The notes under the pieces: generated by a model
Database searches by the model: none
The model's input: the letters and a program-made list of their open reading frames with translations, nothing else
What the model was told of the DNA's origin: nothing
Part shown: positions 32,604 through 42,361 of the stretch, piece by piece
Layout: every line of letters begins with the position of its first letter
How positions within the stretch are numbered: position 1 is the stretch's first letter
Source: a virus
Strand: one strand, 5' to 3'
IMG/VR virus record: IMGVR_UViG_3300022150_000093
Span: 1 to 49,056 of that record
Length of the DNA stretch: 49,056 nucleotides
Translations under genes and position numbers: made by a program

Positions 32604-35600
32604 ATGACTGATGTAGAGCTGCGCCTCACGGCCAATATCGACGAAGCCACGCGGGACGTGCGCACGTTCAGCAAGACCTACAAGGAAATGGTGGGCGCGG
32701 TAGAGAAGCCGCTGCGCCGGGTGACTGCCTTCCGCGATCTGGAAACCAGCCTGGAGAGCACGCAGAAGAAAATGCGCGAGGTGCGCGACCGGGTGCGGGA
32801 GCTGGGTACCGAGCTGGCGAACACGGCGGCGCCGTCACAGGCGATGCAGCAAGGCTACCGCAGCGCGGTTAATGAGCTGAAAGGGCTTGAGCGGTCCGAA
32901 GGTACGCTTACCAATCAGATTGCGCGGCGGCGCTCAGAGTTGCAAGCGGCCGGCATTGATACCAAGAACCTGGCCACCGAGCAGTCGCGCCTGGCTGATG
33001 AGCTCACCCGTGCACTGGGTGCGGGCCGCGCTGATGCGGCGCTGGGCGCTGCCCGGCAGAATCTGGGCGTGGGCGGCATTGAGGCCACCCAGTTGCAGTT
33101 GGTGGGCCTGCGCGAGCAGTACCGGCTGCTTACCCGCGACGGGAACCTGTCTGCCAAGGAACGGGCTGAGGCGGAAGCCACATACCGGCGCAGTGTGGGT
33201 GAAACGCTGGAACGCTTGCGCTCCATGCGTGAAGCGACCCGCCAGAACGCCAGCCAGGCCGAACGTGAAGCGCTGGCCACGGCGCAGCGGCATGAAGCGG
33301 CCCGCATGGGTATTCGCCGGCTGGCGGCTGAGCAGCAGTTGGCAGCGGTGCAGGCCCGCCAGGCAGGGCTGGAGCAAGCGCGCAATGATTTGGGCGTGAA
33401 CCGGTACCGGGCCTTGCAGGCTGAGATTGTGCAGGTGCGCAACCAGTTTGAGCTGCTGCGCCGCAGCGGCGGCTTGACCAATCGCGAGCTGGCCCTGGCG
33501 CAGCGCGCTATGACCCAGCGGGTGCGTGAAACCCAGCAGGCCCTGCGGGAAATGAACGCGGAGCAACGCCGGGGCATGGCTGGCCTGGGCGGCATGCTGG
33601 GTGTTTTGGGGCCGGTGGCCGGTGGCTATGCGGCGCTGCGCGGCGTGCGGGGTGTATCGAACATATCGGACGGTTGGGTAGAAATGACCGACCGCATTCG
33701 GATTGCGACCGGCTCGCAGGCAAATTTTGAGAGCGGTATGGAGCGCCTTGAGGCGATCAGTGACCGCACCTATACCAGCATGGCGAACAATGCGGAGCTG
33801 TTCATCCAGTCGCTGTCGCCGCTGCGTGAGCGCGGTTTTGGCGAGGCAGAGACGCTGCAGTTTATCGAGGCCATCGGCCTTGGCCTGGTGGCCAGCGCAG
33901 CCAAGGGGCAGCGCGCCGAGGGCGTTATCAACCAGTTAAGTGGTGCGCTGCAAACGGGTGAGCTGCGGGGTGATGCATTCAACTCCATGCTGCGGGTAAC
34001 CCCGGCACTGGCTGATGCGTTGGCCACCGGGCTGGGCAAGACCCGTGAGCAACTGGCGGAAATGGCCCGTGAGGGGCAACTGACCACGGATGTGTGGGTG
34101 CCTGCGCTGATCAGCCAGACCGATACCCTGGGCACCGCGGTTGATGGCATGGCGGTAACCGTTGAGGACGCCATGACCCGCCTAAACAATGCCTGGACAA
34201 AGGCGATTGGCGAATCGGATGTGTCGCCTTTGGTGCAGGCCATTGAGGACCTGCGCGAGGTGATCAGCGACCCGGCCGTGATGGAAGGGCTGACCAACCT
34301 GGCGTCACTGCTGGTGAGCATTGCAGGTATTGCGGTGCAGAGCGGTGGTGAAGTGGGCGACCTGGCTGGCCGCTTTGGCTTTGCCTTGCGGCAGGCGCGC
34401 GGACTGACCGGCGAGCTGGAGGAAATGGACCGGCAGATAAAGGATCTGGACCGGAGCATTGCCGGTACCGGCATGAACACCACGCTGGCCGGGTTATTCA
34501 TTGGCCGTGACCAACTGGTGCAGATGCGCGAGGCCCTGGTGGCGCGTCGCAACCTGATGTTCCAGAACAAGGAAGAGGAAGTACAAATCGACAGCGACCG
34601 GCTGACGGCGTACCGGTCCTATGTAAGTAGCCTTGACGGCCTGCGCAAGGAACAGCTGGACAAGCTGAAAAGCTGGCACAGCGAGCAGAAGCGGCTGGAA
34701 ACGGCAGCACTGCGCGACATTGAGAAGATTCGCGCTGACCGCACCAAGATTGAGGAGCGCTATGACGATGCGCTGCTGAAAATCCGGGGCGGCGGCGGGC
34801 CGGGCTCGTTTCTGCAGGCGTCTGGCCTGCGCGGTCAGGCTCAACGGGCTTTGCAGGCTGGCGACCTTGAGCAAGCATCAAAGCTTGCGCAGAGAGCCAC
34901 GCAGATGCTAGTTGACCTGGCTGAGGCCGGCGACAACACCTATGGCTATGAAGGGCTTTTGAGCAGCCTGCGCGCGGTGGAAATGGAAGCCAGCCGCATT
35001 GAAGAAACCCGTGCAGAAGAGAAGCTGGCCGCGCTGCGCCAGAGCATGGCGGATGTGGAGGAACAGGCGAAGGCTTTGCAGGATATGCCGGTGTCTGTAG
35101 ACCTTGACGAAGCCGCGCTGGCGGGCGTGCGTGAAAAGCTGCTGGCCTTGGCGCGGGACATGAAGCAGGAGCTGATTCTGCCTGTAACCGTCACTGCGCC
35201 AAGCCTGCCAGCGAATGGGCGGCCTGCCGACCCGGACGTGCCAATGGGCTTTGCCGAGGGTGGTTGGACTGGTCCTGGTGGCAAGTACAAGTTTGCGGGT
35301 TATGTGCACGCCGACGAGTACGTGCAACCCAAAAGCCGGATGCAAGAGCCCGGCGCGCTGGCGTTTATGGAGCGGTTTCGCCGGTACGGCATGCGAGCGC
35401 TGCCAGGCTATGCAGAGGGCGGGCTAGTGGGCCGCGCGTTGCCGTATTTGCCACCTGCGCCTGCGGGCAACACCAACTCCCCCAGCGGCACACCGCTGCA
35501 CCTGAGCATTGGCGGGGAGACCCATACCGTGTATGGCGATGCTGATGTGATTGGCACGCTGGCCCGGGCTGTGCGTACACAAAACCTACGATCAAAGAGA

Positions 35601-35606
35601 CGATAA
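32604..35606 (+). CDS. Tail tape measure protein
   Basis: This protein of about 1000 residues fixes tail length. The first 330 residues are almost all charged coiled coil (many KMREVRDRVRELG-type segments). A hydrophobic stretch (LGGMLGVLGPVAGGYAALRG) follows, then the typical tape-measure domain (GSQANFESGMERLEAISDRTYTSMANNAELFIQ, GQRAEGVINQLSGALQTGELRGDAFNSMLRV) and a C-terminal part with further coils and Gly-rich ends. It directly follows the chaperone frameshift pair. The ATG at 32604 has GAGGG six bases upstream. Confidence 0.95.
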   Translation: MTDVELRLTANIDEATRDVRTFSKTYKEMVGAVEKPLRRVTAFRDLETSLESTQKKMREVRDRVRELGTELANTAAPSQAMQQGYRSAVNELKGLERSEGTLTNQIARRRSELQAAGIDTKNLATEQSRLADELTRALGAGRADAALGAARQNLGVGGIEATQLQLVGLREQYRLLTRDGNLSAKERAEAEATYRRSVGETLERLRSMREATRQNASQAEREALATAQRHEAARMGIRRLAAEQQLAAVQARQAGLEQARNDLGVNRYRALQAEIVQVRNQFELLRRSGGLTNRELALAQRAMTQRVRETQQALREMNAEQRRGMAGLGGMLGVLGPVAGGYAALRGVRGVSNISDGWVEMTDRIRIATGSQANFESGMERLEAISDRTYTSMANNAELFIQSLSPLRERGFGEAETLQFIEAIGLGLVASAAKGQRAEGVINQLSGALQTGELRGDAFNSMLRVTPALADALATGLGKTREQLAEMAREGQLTTDVWVPALISQTDTLGTAVDGMAVTVEDAMTRLNNAWTKAIGESDVSPLVQAIEDLREVISDPAVMEGLTNLASLLVSIAGIAVQSGGEVGDLAGRFGFALRQARGLTGELEEMDRQIKDLDRSIAGTGMNTTLAGLFIGRDQLVQMREALVARRNLMFQNKEEEVQIDSDRLTAYRSYVSSLDGLRKEQLDKLKSWHSEQKRLETAALRDIEKIRADRTKIEERYDDALLKIRGGGGPGSFLQASGLRGQAQRALQAGDLEQASKLAQRATQMLVDLAEAGDNTYGYEGLLSSLRAVEMEASRIEETRAEEKLAALRQSMADVEEQAKALQDMPVSVDLDEAALAGVREKLLALARDMKQELILPVTVTAPSLPANGRPADPDVPMGFAEGGWTGPGGKYKFAGYVHADEYVQPKSRMQEPGALAFMERFRRYGMRALPGYAEGGLVGRALPYLPPAPAGNTNSPSGTPLHLSIGGETHTVYGDADVIGTLARAVRTQNLRSKRR

Positions 35607-35609
35607 ACC

Positions 35610-36119
35610 ATGGCTGCACCTTTGATTCTGGGGGGTATTGAGGTGACGCTGCACAGTGGTGCAGCGGAGCTGACGTACAGCGAGGCCGGCGGCGCGACCG
35701 ATACGGTGCTGAGCGGCGGTGCAGTGGTGCGCTCGCGGCACTGGAGCAAAGAGCTGATCACCATCAGCGCCGCCGGTGGCTGGATGGCAACCGGGCTGGA
35801 TGCCCTGGACTGGGATGCGGAGCACCTGCTGCTGTGCAATAAGCCCAAACGCATGGCGACCATGCCTGGGGTGCTGGACGTAACCCTGACCAGCGACCCG
35901 CGCCCGGATGTGCAGGTGTTTGCGCATGCCCTGGTCGGACGCGACTGGGTACCGGCTGAGGTGGTTGTTGTGGGCAGGGATGCGACGGTGACGCCGGTGG
36001 CGGGTGCGGTGCAGTACCGCGTTGGCTGGTACCCGATGTTTACCGTGTTATGCGCGCGGCCGCCAGAGTCTAGCGGGGCGGGTGGTGTGGACTGGCAACT
36101 CGTTTGCCGGGAGGCCTAA
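35610..36119 (+). CDS. Tail protein after the tape measure, unknown type
   Basis: This 169-residue beta-rich protein (MAAPLILGGIEVTLHSGAAELTYSEAGGATD) is the first gene after the tape measure and is likely a distal tail or tip subunit by position. No lambda M, L or K homology is visible. Its stop overlaps the next start (TAATG). Confidence 0.65.
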   Translation: MAAPLILGGIEVTLHSGAAELTYSEAGGATDTVLSGGAVVRSRHWSKELITISAAGGWMATGLDALDWDAEHLLLCNKPKRMATMPGVLDVTLTSDPRPDVQVFAHALVGRDWVPAEVVVVGRDATVTPVAGAVQYRVGWYPMFTVLCARPPESSGAGGVDWQLVCREA

Positions 36120-37843
36120 TGCTGAACAGTCAGCCGTTGAACAGCGGCCCCCTGAACAGCCTGCCGGCCTTAGGCGCGGAGCCGCCAGCGGTGATCATTA
36201 CGCCCGGCCGCAGCTTTGTTTGGCGCTGGGTTGCCATGCTGGGTGGCGAGGATGTGTCTGCCCAGTTGACCGGGCCGGTGCGCGTTGAGTGGGACGAGGA
36301 GGGCGACATGGTCGCCAGCCTGGCCCTGTGGTTGGGTGAGGAGCCGGTGAGCATCCGTGCTTACACCGGCAAAGAATTGACCCTGGATTTTGTGGTGCAG
36401 GTCGATCCGGATGTGGTGAGCCGCCGGTTTACGGGCTACCTGGTGCAGCCTGATTTTGATGTGCTGACGCGGGTGCTGAGCTGCACCGGTACTACGCGCC
36501 TGCAGGATGCTTTTGAGGCGATGTCGGTAGAGGCGATTGATGCGGCCGTTGGCGGCAGTTGGTCGCCTGATGTATTTGAGGAAACCGCCGGCCGCAGCCG
36601 TTGGGATTACGCCCTGGAGCGCATGAGCACGCGGCCCGCCGGGCTGAATGCAGCCCGCAACGGCCAGCCGCGCGTCACGCCCTGGTACCCGCCTGGCGTG
36701 GCGTTCGAGTTCGCTGAGGGCAGTACCGTTTACCAGAGCCTGGATATTGCCCTGGCAACCCTGAGCGATACCACCAACGTACTCGAGTTGGAAATTGATT
36801 ACCGCTACCCGCGCTACCGGCAGCGCAACCAGACTTACGGCTGGCTGCACCCAGGCACGGGAGGTAACACCAGCCTATTGGGGTTTAACGCCTGGCGTGA
36901 GGATTCGACCGAGCTGCCGGATGTGCCGATGATTGAGGATGCGGTGGAGTCCGCCGGCTGGTTTATCAGTTGGGTGCGGTGGTACCGCCTGCCAGGTGAC
37001 CTGCCCAATGAGCCAGCGCCCTGGTACAACAAAAACGTCGACCTGCTGTTGGGTGCTGAATTTGTGGCGGTGGTGCGCTGGGCGCAGCGGGCGGTAGAGC
37101 GCTACGTGGTGCGGTTGGTGATTCAGGATGCGCTGGACGCCGTGGGCGAGGTGGTTGCCCGCGACCGGGTGGTGCTGGATACGGATACCGATGCTGACCG
37201 GCTATGGGAACAAAGCCGCGAGACCGAAACCGATGAGCCGCCAGAAACGGACAACCCGCTAGACCGCCTGCCGCGCCGCGACCAGGAGCGGCTGGATGCC
37301 GCAGCGGATACGGCGTTACGCCGCGGCCGCGTGCAGTTGCTGGGGGCCCAGCGCGCCAACGTGGTGAGCTGGCAGGTGCCGCTGGCCCACGCGCTGGATG
37401 TGGACGGTGGCCAGCGCTTGCGGCTGCATGACCAGGGCGCGCTGGTGACCGGCACCGTGGTTGCGCTGACCGAGGAAGCAGACATTGAAACCGGTGAAGC
37501 CATGCTGACCATCAGCATGGCAGTGAGCCAAGGTGATGCCGCCGCCGTGGCGGATGTGCTGGCCCTGCCGGCCGCCCCGGCGTTTGAGGATGACCAGGCG
37601 CCGGTGATTGATGGGGTGCTGCCGACCCAGATCGGCCTGCGCATCAGCAGCCCGCCGTATGACGAAGAGCTGCCCGGCTTTGCAGGTAGCTACTCCATCG
37701 GCAACGGCGACCCGGCGCTGCGGTACCCGCGGCGGTTTGCAGTACCGACCCCGGAAATACCCGCGCAGTGGCGTGACGAGATTGTGGCCGAGCAGTTGGT
37801 GACGATCCGCGTTGCACCGCCTGTTGATCAACTGGAGGTATGA
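36119..37843 (+). CDS. Putative tail tip/hub protein
   Basis: The product has 574 residues from the ATG at 36119, with GGGAGG upstream. It is rich in Asp, Glu, Trp and Arg and contains sections like SFVWRWVAMLGGEDVSAQLTGPVRVEWDEEG and DTTNVLELEIDYRYPRYRQRN. A position two genes after the tape measure suggests a baseplate hub or distal tail role in this phage group. I know no domain for it. Confidence 0.6.
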   Translation: MLNSQPLNSGPLNSLPALGAEPPAVIITPGRSFVWRWVAMLGGEDVSAQLTGPVRVEWDEEGDMVASLALWLGEEPVSIRAYTGKELTLDFVVQVDPDVVSRRFTGYLVQPDFDVLTRVLSCTGTTRLQDAFEAMSVEAIDAAVGGSWSPDVFEETAGRSRWDYALERMSTRPAGLNAARNGQPRVTPWYPPGVAFEFAEGSTVYQSLDIALATLSDTTNVLELEIDYRYPRYRQRNQTYGWLHPGTGGNTSLLGFNAWREDSTELPDVPMIEDAVESAGWFISWVRWYRLPGDLPNEPAPWYNKNVDLLLGAEFVAVVRWAQRAVERYVVRLVIQDALDAVGEVVARDRVVLDTDTDADRLWEQSRETETDEPPETDNPLDRLPRRDQERLDAAADTALRRGRVQLLGAQRANVVSWQVPLAHALDVDGGQRLRLHDQGALVTGTVVALTEEADIETGEAMLTISMAVSQGDAAAVADVLALPAAPAFEDDQAPVIDGVLPTQIGLRISSPPYDEELPGFAGSYSIGNGDPALRYPRRFAVPTPEIPAQWRDEIVAEQLVTIRVAPPVDQLEV

Positions 37844-38347
37844 ATGGCAACGCCAGATGAGCGCGCGGCGCGGATACGGGGCAACCTGAACACCCGCGCC
37901 GAGCGGTTGAGCGGTAACAACAACAGCCGGGCTGAGCGCATACGCGGCAACCTGACGGCGCGGGCGCAACGGCAAACGCGGGACCTGGTGGAAGGGCTGC
38001 AGGGGCTGATGGTGCCCGAAAGGCCCTTGCCCCGCCTGCCCCGTGCCGAGCCGCGCGGGGCAATCCCGGCGGCACGGGGCTACTCAGAGCGTAATCACCA
38101 GCCTGGCACGGAAGACGGAAGCGAGGGCGTTGCCAGCCCCTTCACTGAAGGTGCAACCCCTGCTGAGGGGCCAGTGCTGGACCGGGAGTACTGGGATACC
38201 ACGCAGAGCTTTTCATACGACTACCTGCTTGCCTTTGAGATAAAGCCCCTCAAGGTGCTGAAAATGCGTGATGCGGAGAACAGGTTGGTTGAGCTGCGGT
38301 TTGCTGATCCTTCTGATACGCCGCCGCCTGATGACGGGGATGACTGA
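37844..38347 (+). CDS. Tail-region protein with RGNL/RAER repeats
   Basis: This 167-residue protein begins with about three copies of a 12-13-residue unit: ARIRGNLNTRAERL, NNNSRAERIRGNL and TARAQRQTR. A Pro-rich middle and a C-terminal domain (DYLLAFEIKPLKVLKMRDAENRLVELRF) follow. The ATG lies one base after the preceding stop. The function is unknown; location suggests a tail-tip component. Confidence 0.65.
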   Translation: MATPDERAARIRGNLNTRAERLSGNNNSRAERIRGNLTARAQRQTRDLVEGLQGLMVPERPLPRLPRAEPRGAIPAARGYSERNHQPGTEDGSEGVASPFTEGATPAEGPVLDREYWDTTQSFSYDYLLAFEIKPLKVLKMRDAENRLVELRFADPSDTPPPDDGDD

Positions 38348-38349
38348 CC

Positions 38350-40125
38350 ATGTTTGATAGCCGCATAACGGAGTGGGCGCCGGGCCAGGTGCGCCGGTTT
38401 GGTTTGCCCTGGCATGGGCTGAAAGCCAATAACAAGCGAGAGTTTGAGGGGCGACTGGAGACGCTGACGCTAGATAATGGGCGGGTGATTCAGCTGGGGC
38501 CTGGGGTCTTTGATACGTTCGGGGGTGTAGTTGGCAACAGCTACCGCTATAGCGACCCCAGGGCCGTGCCGATAGAAATGACCCCGGAAGAGGCGGCGGT
38601 ATGGGATGAGGCGGGGGCTCAGTGGCGCACTGATGGGCTGCTGCCCCACCAATTCGCCGGCCGGTGGGTGTATTTTGATGGCGAACAAAACTGGCGTGTT
38701 GAACTGGTGAACCACCAGGCAAATAACCCGACACTGAATCTGAGGCGTACCGCTGTGATCGGCCCCGAGATTCCGTTTCCGCCCAACCCTGTGGTGGCAA
38801 CGGTCGCGGTTCAATCGCTGAGCCCGCCGCCGGCCATCAGGGAGGCGCTGGCAGGGACGGCGCGCGAAGGCGTCATTGTTATGCAAACACCAACAGGCGA
38901 CCGCGCTTTGTGGATTACGCGGCGTAATGCGCAGTTTGGCCTGCGCGACTACCAACTGCCGATTTACGAGCTGTGGGAATACGTGCTGACGACTATTGAC
39001 GGCGAGATCAGTTGCCAGCGCACTTTGCTCTGGGACATGGGCGAGGCGCTTGATAGCTTTGAGCTCAGTGATACCCGGCCAGGCCTGCCGCCATATCTTG
39101 GCGTTGATGCCTCTGCCTTCTGGACGCTTGAGAGCGCGACAGACGAAGGCGCTAACGTGTTGAGCGAGTTTGAGTGGACGTTGACTGAGGTAAGCAGTCC
39201 GACGCGTATGCTTATCAGCCATGAGCGCAATATTGTCCGCCGCTACACCGGCGTGCTGGCGACAGCCTATTATGACGATGAGCAAAATGTGTGCCTCGTT
39301 ACAGTAAATGCAACGGCTACCTCAGACAGCGTTGCGGTTACTACGGGCTCGTTGATTGAAGATAGACAGGGCTCGGCTTTTGTGGGCAGAAGTCTTTCCG
39401 GTGGCAGTACCGAGTACTTTTGGAACGGCATTGAATCGGTAACCCCGCCTGAATACACGCTGCAGCTAACGATGAATTACCAAGTGTCTTCAGCCGTGGT
39501 GTTTGATTTGATTGACGCCGGCGTGGTTGTCAGCCAATTCAGAGCGCAGGGTACTGGCAGCCAGCAGAGGGTAGAGCGCAATACGTGGGACCGCTGTGGT
39601 TTTTACAATGACGCGCGCAATTTCGACATAGTGGCACCGCCCGGGTACGGCCCGCAATCGCCCAGCGATGGCGCCGTACTGCAAAACAACGTGACGCACA
39701 CAGAAAGCTTTTCTTTGGATGACGTGGTGTTTGCCAGTGGTAGTGAGTCGACCACCAGCCAGGTGTTCGGGCTGGATGCAGTTTGGTACGCCATTCAGTT
39801 AGCGCTGCCTACCAGCGCTATGCTGGTCAACTTTGGGATAAGCATGAACATGCGAACGGAGAGCGCGCAGATTGTCGTGAGGCCAGTGCATTACAACCTG
39901 GCTATGCCTGCGCTTATGGGCAGTTACCGGCCTACCGATTTACCTGAAGACCGCCGATACCGCGTTGGCAGAATCGCCTGCCGGGGCGAGGTGCTGCCGG
40001 GCTTGTTCGCGTATAACGGCCCGGACGAAGACAGCGGCTTTAATAACTTTGGTCTTTTCGGCGCATGGAATGCGGTAACAGGGCAGTGGGTGCGAGATGC
40101 CGTTGCTCACGTTGAGTACATCTAA
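38350..40125 (+). CDS. Large tail-tip protein, unknown family
   Basis: This 591-residue protein (MFDSRITEWAPGQVRRFGLPWHGL) is predicted to be mostly beta, with many aromatic residues and short repeats of strand-loop pattern. It lies in the tail-fibre region and is a plausible central tail-tip or fibre-network protein. No known family is recognised. The adjacent genes on both sides are short accessory tail proteins. Confidence 0.6.
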   Translation: MFDSRITEWAPGQVRRFGLPWHGLKANNKREFEGRLETLTLDNGRVIQLGPGVFDTFGGVVGNSYRYSDPRAVPIEMTPEEAAVWDEAGAQWRTDGLLPHQFAGRWVYFDGEQNWRVELVNHQANNPTLNLRRTAVIGPEIPFPPNPVVATVAVQSLSPPPAIREALAGTAREGVIVMQTPTGDRALWITRRNAQFGLRDYQLPIYELWEYVLTTIDGEISCQRTLLWDMGEALDSFELSDTRPGLPPYLGVDASAFWTLESATDEGANVLSEFEWTLTEVSSPTRMLISHERNIVRRYTGVLATAYYDDEQNVCLVTVNATATSDSVAVTTGSLIEDRQGSAFVGRSLSGGSTEYFWNGIESVTPPEYTLQLTMNYQVSSAVVFDLIDAGVVVSQFRAQGTGSQQRVERNTWDRCGFYNDARNFDIVAPPGYGPQSPSDGAVLQNNVTHTESFSLDDVVFASGSESTTSQVFGLDAVWYAIQLALPTSAMLVNFGISMNMRTESAQIVVRPVHYNLAMPALMGSYRPTDLPEDRRYRVGRIACRGEVLPGLFAYNGPDEDSGFNNFGLFGAWNAVTGQWVRDAVAHVEYI

Positions 40126-40139
40126 CAGCAGGACTCATT

Positions 40140-40883
40140 ATGCGATTTGAAAACAACTACCTGCAGCAGCTTACGCTGCCTGCCGGGGCGACCTCGGCCG
40201 CTTTGGCGTTACCCGATGGTGAGTATGTGCTGACCCTTGCCGAGGGACTGGTGAGTACGCGGTGGGAAATCGTACGGGCCGTTGTGGCGGGCGGCACCGC
40301 GACACTCACGCGAGGGCAAGAGGGTACGGATGATCAGCTTTGGCCGCAGGGTAGCGTGATCTACTGCGGACTGACGGCCGGCACGCTGGCTAATATGCTC
40401 CAGCGGCTGCCGGAGCTTGGCGTGCTCGATGACATCATCGCGCGCCTGGAGGAGCTTGAAAGCCCTGAAGCCGGCGGCGGAGACAATCAGTTTACAATTC
40501 TGACTGGTAGCGTGACCTCTGGTGACTACAGCTATATCGGCTTTGACGCGACTGATGGAGTAGGGCAGATAATCAAGGTGCCGGACCTTTTTGCAGGTTC
40601 TGGCGGGATCGGACTTGGGTTCATGCGTGTGGAAAAGTGGGGCAACCCGGAGCAGTACGCGGTGACAGCATCGGGCACCAGCGAGGATCTTGTACCCGCC
40701 GGCTACTACGACATTGCTGGGCCGGGCATTCCCTCAGGTATAACGGTGCAGATATTCTCAGAGCCGCTGAGCAATGGTTTCGCCTGGTCCTTTTACCATG
40801 AGCTTGGCACGACGCCCGTCGCCTGGCCGGAGGCCACCGAGATCACCGTTACAATTACGCAAGAAGAAGCTCAGCAGTCCTAG
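40140..40883 (+). CDS. Tail fibre-associated protein
   Basis: This 247-residue protein contains the phage-tail signature RGQEGTDDQLWPQGSVIYCGLTAGTLANM, frequent in proteins of tail fibre networks. The C-terminal half is beta-rich (NQFTILTGSVTSGDYSYIGFD). An accessory structural role is inferred. The 48-bp gap after it has no gene. Confidence 0.65.
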   Translation: MRFENNYLQQLTLPAGATSAALALPDGEYVLTLAEGLVSTRWEIVRAVVAGGTATLTRGQEGTDDQLWPQGSVIYCGLTAGTLANMLQRLPELGVLDDIIARLEELESPEAGGGDNQFTILTGSVTSGDYSYIGFDATDGVGQIIKVPDLFAGSGGIGLGFMRVEKWGNPEQYAVTASGTSEDLVPAGYYDIAGPGIPSGITVQIFSEPLSNGFAWSFYHELGTTPVAWPEATEITVTITQEEAQQS

Positions 40884-40931
40884 GTATTCCCCCTCTCTTA
40901 GCAATTAATACCCTTTTGGAGACAGCCGCTT

Positions 40932-41501
40932 ATGCAGCCGGCGAACGTACCCCTGTGCCTGATTCCCGGCACTACCCATCGCAGCGTGCTGCGGGTGATG
41001 CAGCCGCAGTTTGAATACCGGCCGGTGACGGCTATAGCCGCCAGTGCCCCGGTGCGCTTGACGGTGCCCGGGCATGGCCTGCCGGCTGAGAGCTGGCATT
41101 GCTGGCTGACGCGGGTGCAGCAGATGCCAGAGCTGAACCGCGAGCCGCTGCGGCAACTACCGCACCGGGTAACGGTGGTGGATGACGACACGCTGGAGAT
41201 TAACCGCATCAGCGCCACCGGGCAGCAGCCCCGCGGCGGTGAGCTGGTGTATCAGCCCCCGGTGGATCTGGCCGGGGTTGAGGTGGTGATGCGTGTGTTC
41301 GACAAGGCCGGCGGGGCGGTGCTGCTGGAGCTGAGTTTGGGAGACGGCCTAGAAATTGTGGGCCCGGGCACGATTGAGCGGGTGATCAGCGCGGACCGGG
41401 TGATACCCCCGACAGCGGCCTGGTACTGGGTAGAGGTGCGCTACCCAGACGGCACAGAGCACCGCTACTGGCAGGGGAGCGTGACCCTGGGGAATGCGTG
41501 A
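40932..41501 (+). CDS. Tail accessory protein, unknown family
   Basis: The 189-residue product (MQPANVPLCLIPGTTHRSVLRVMQPQFEYRPVTAI) has segments like PVRLTVPGHGLPAESWHCWL and YWVEVRYPDGTEHRYWQGSVTLGNA, reminiscent of immunoglobulin-like baseplate upper or carrier domains. TTTTGGAG precedes the ATG. The role is inferred from its place. Confidence 0.6.
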   Translation: MQPANVPLCLIPGTTHRSVLRVMQPQFEYRPVTAIAASAPVRLTVPGHGLPAESWHCWLTRVQQMPELNREPLRQLPHRVTVVDDDTLEINRISATGQQPRGGELVYQPPVDLAGVEVVMRVFDKAGGAVLLELSLGDGLEIVGPGTIERVISADRVIPPTAAWYWVEVRYPDGTEHRYWQGSVTLGNA

Positions 41502-41791
41502 TGGACGGCTGTTACACGCTAGAAGCGCCGTGTGCCGAGCAGGACCAGGCCGTTGCGGTACCGGTAGCCTTTGAGGAGCAAGGCGCGGCGCTGAGTGATG
41601 TGACCGAGCACGCGGTGACGGTGGATGTTGAGCCTGAGGTGGTGCTGGTGACGGCAGGGGAGCAGGGGCCACCTGGTGCGCCGGGCCCCGGCGCCTTCGC
41701 TGCATGGCTTGAGCGCAACCCCGGCGGCACCTTTGAGCAGTTCATGTCAGAGCTGGGCTCTGGCGCAATTTGGCAAACAACTGAATGGTGA
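41501..41791 (+). CDS. Short collagen-like tail protein
   Basis: The 96-residue protein has a short collagen-like GEQGPPGAPGPG stretch followed by AFAAWLERNPGGTFEQFMSELG, a C-terminal motif common in phage fibre-associated proteins. A trimer-forming adaptor for a fibre is plausible. The ATG overlaps the preceding stop; a GTG three bases earlier is an alternative. Confidence 0.65.
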   Translation: MDGCYTLEAPCAEQDQAVAVPVAFEEQGAALSDVTEHAVTVDVEPEVVLVTAGEQGPPGAPGPGAFAAWLERNPGGTFEQFMSELGSGAIWQTTEW

Positions 41792-41795
41792 GCAC

Positions 41796-42356
41796 ATGGC
41801 ATTGGTGAAATTTTACAAAGTGGCGTCCCTACCTGGCTCGCTTGAGCCAGACGCGTTTTATTACGTTGAAAACGGCAGCTATGCCGAAAGCTACATTACC
41901 AATAAGGCCGGCGTGGCACGGGGTGTAGGCAACTCCGCGATGATCAACGCGCTGATTGATGCAGCCATTACCGACGCCTTGGCCGACTACAACGCCCTGG
42001 AGATCGTGGCGGACATAGCCGCACGTGACGCCCTGGCTTTGACCCGCAATGCTCTGGTGCTGGTGATTGACGCCAGCGCAGATGCCACGGTGGACGCAGG
42101 CTCTGCGCTGTATGCCTACAACCTGGCTACCACCAACTGGACCAAGGTGGCTGAATACGAGTCGATGGACATTGTCATTCAATGGTCGGCGATTCAGGGC
42201 CGGCCCAGCTCCAGCCCCGCGCAGATCGACAGCAGCGTGAGCCAGGCGCACAGCCACAGCAACAAAGCCGTGCTGGATGACCTGACCGATAACGCAGGCC
42301 GCCTGAACTACAAAGGCGCAGCCATCACCACCGAGTGGCAAACCAACAACTGGTGA
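41796..42356 (+). CDS. Fibre accessory protein A (paralogue of the next gene)
   Basis: The product has 186 residues from the ATG at 41796. The N-terminus (VKFYKVASLPGSLEPDAFYYVENGSYAESYITNKAG) aligns with that of the following gene (IRQHKVVAALPAPLEANSLYYVRAGTGFDVYVTNSTG), so the two arose by duplication of a fibre module. The C-terminal part has AQAHSHSNKAVLDDLTD-like His-rich text typical of phage tail fibres. The upstream open frame belongs to another gene. Confidence 0.65.
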   Translation: MALVKFYKVASLPGSLEPDAFYYVENGSYAESYITNKAGVARGVGNSAMINALIDAAITDALADYNALEIVADIAARDALALTRNALVLVIDASADATVDAGSALYAYNLATTNWTKVAEYESMDIVIQWSAIQGRPSSSPAQIDSSVSQAHSHSNKAVLDDLTDNAGRLNYKGAAITTEWQTNNW

Positions 42357-42361
42357 CAGCG

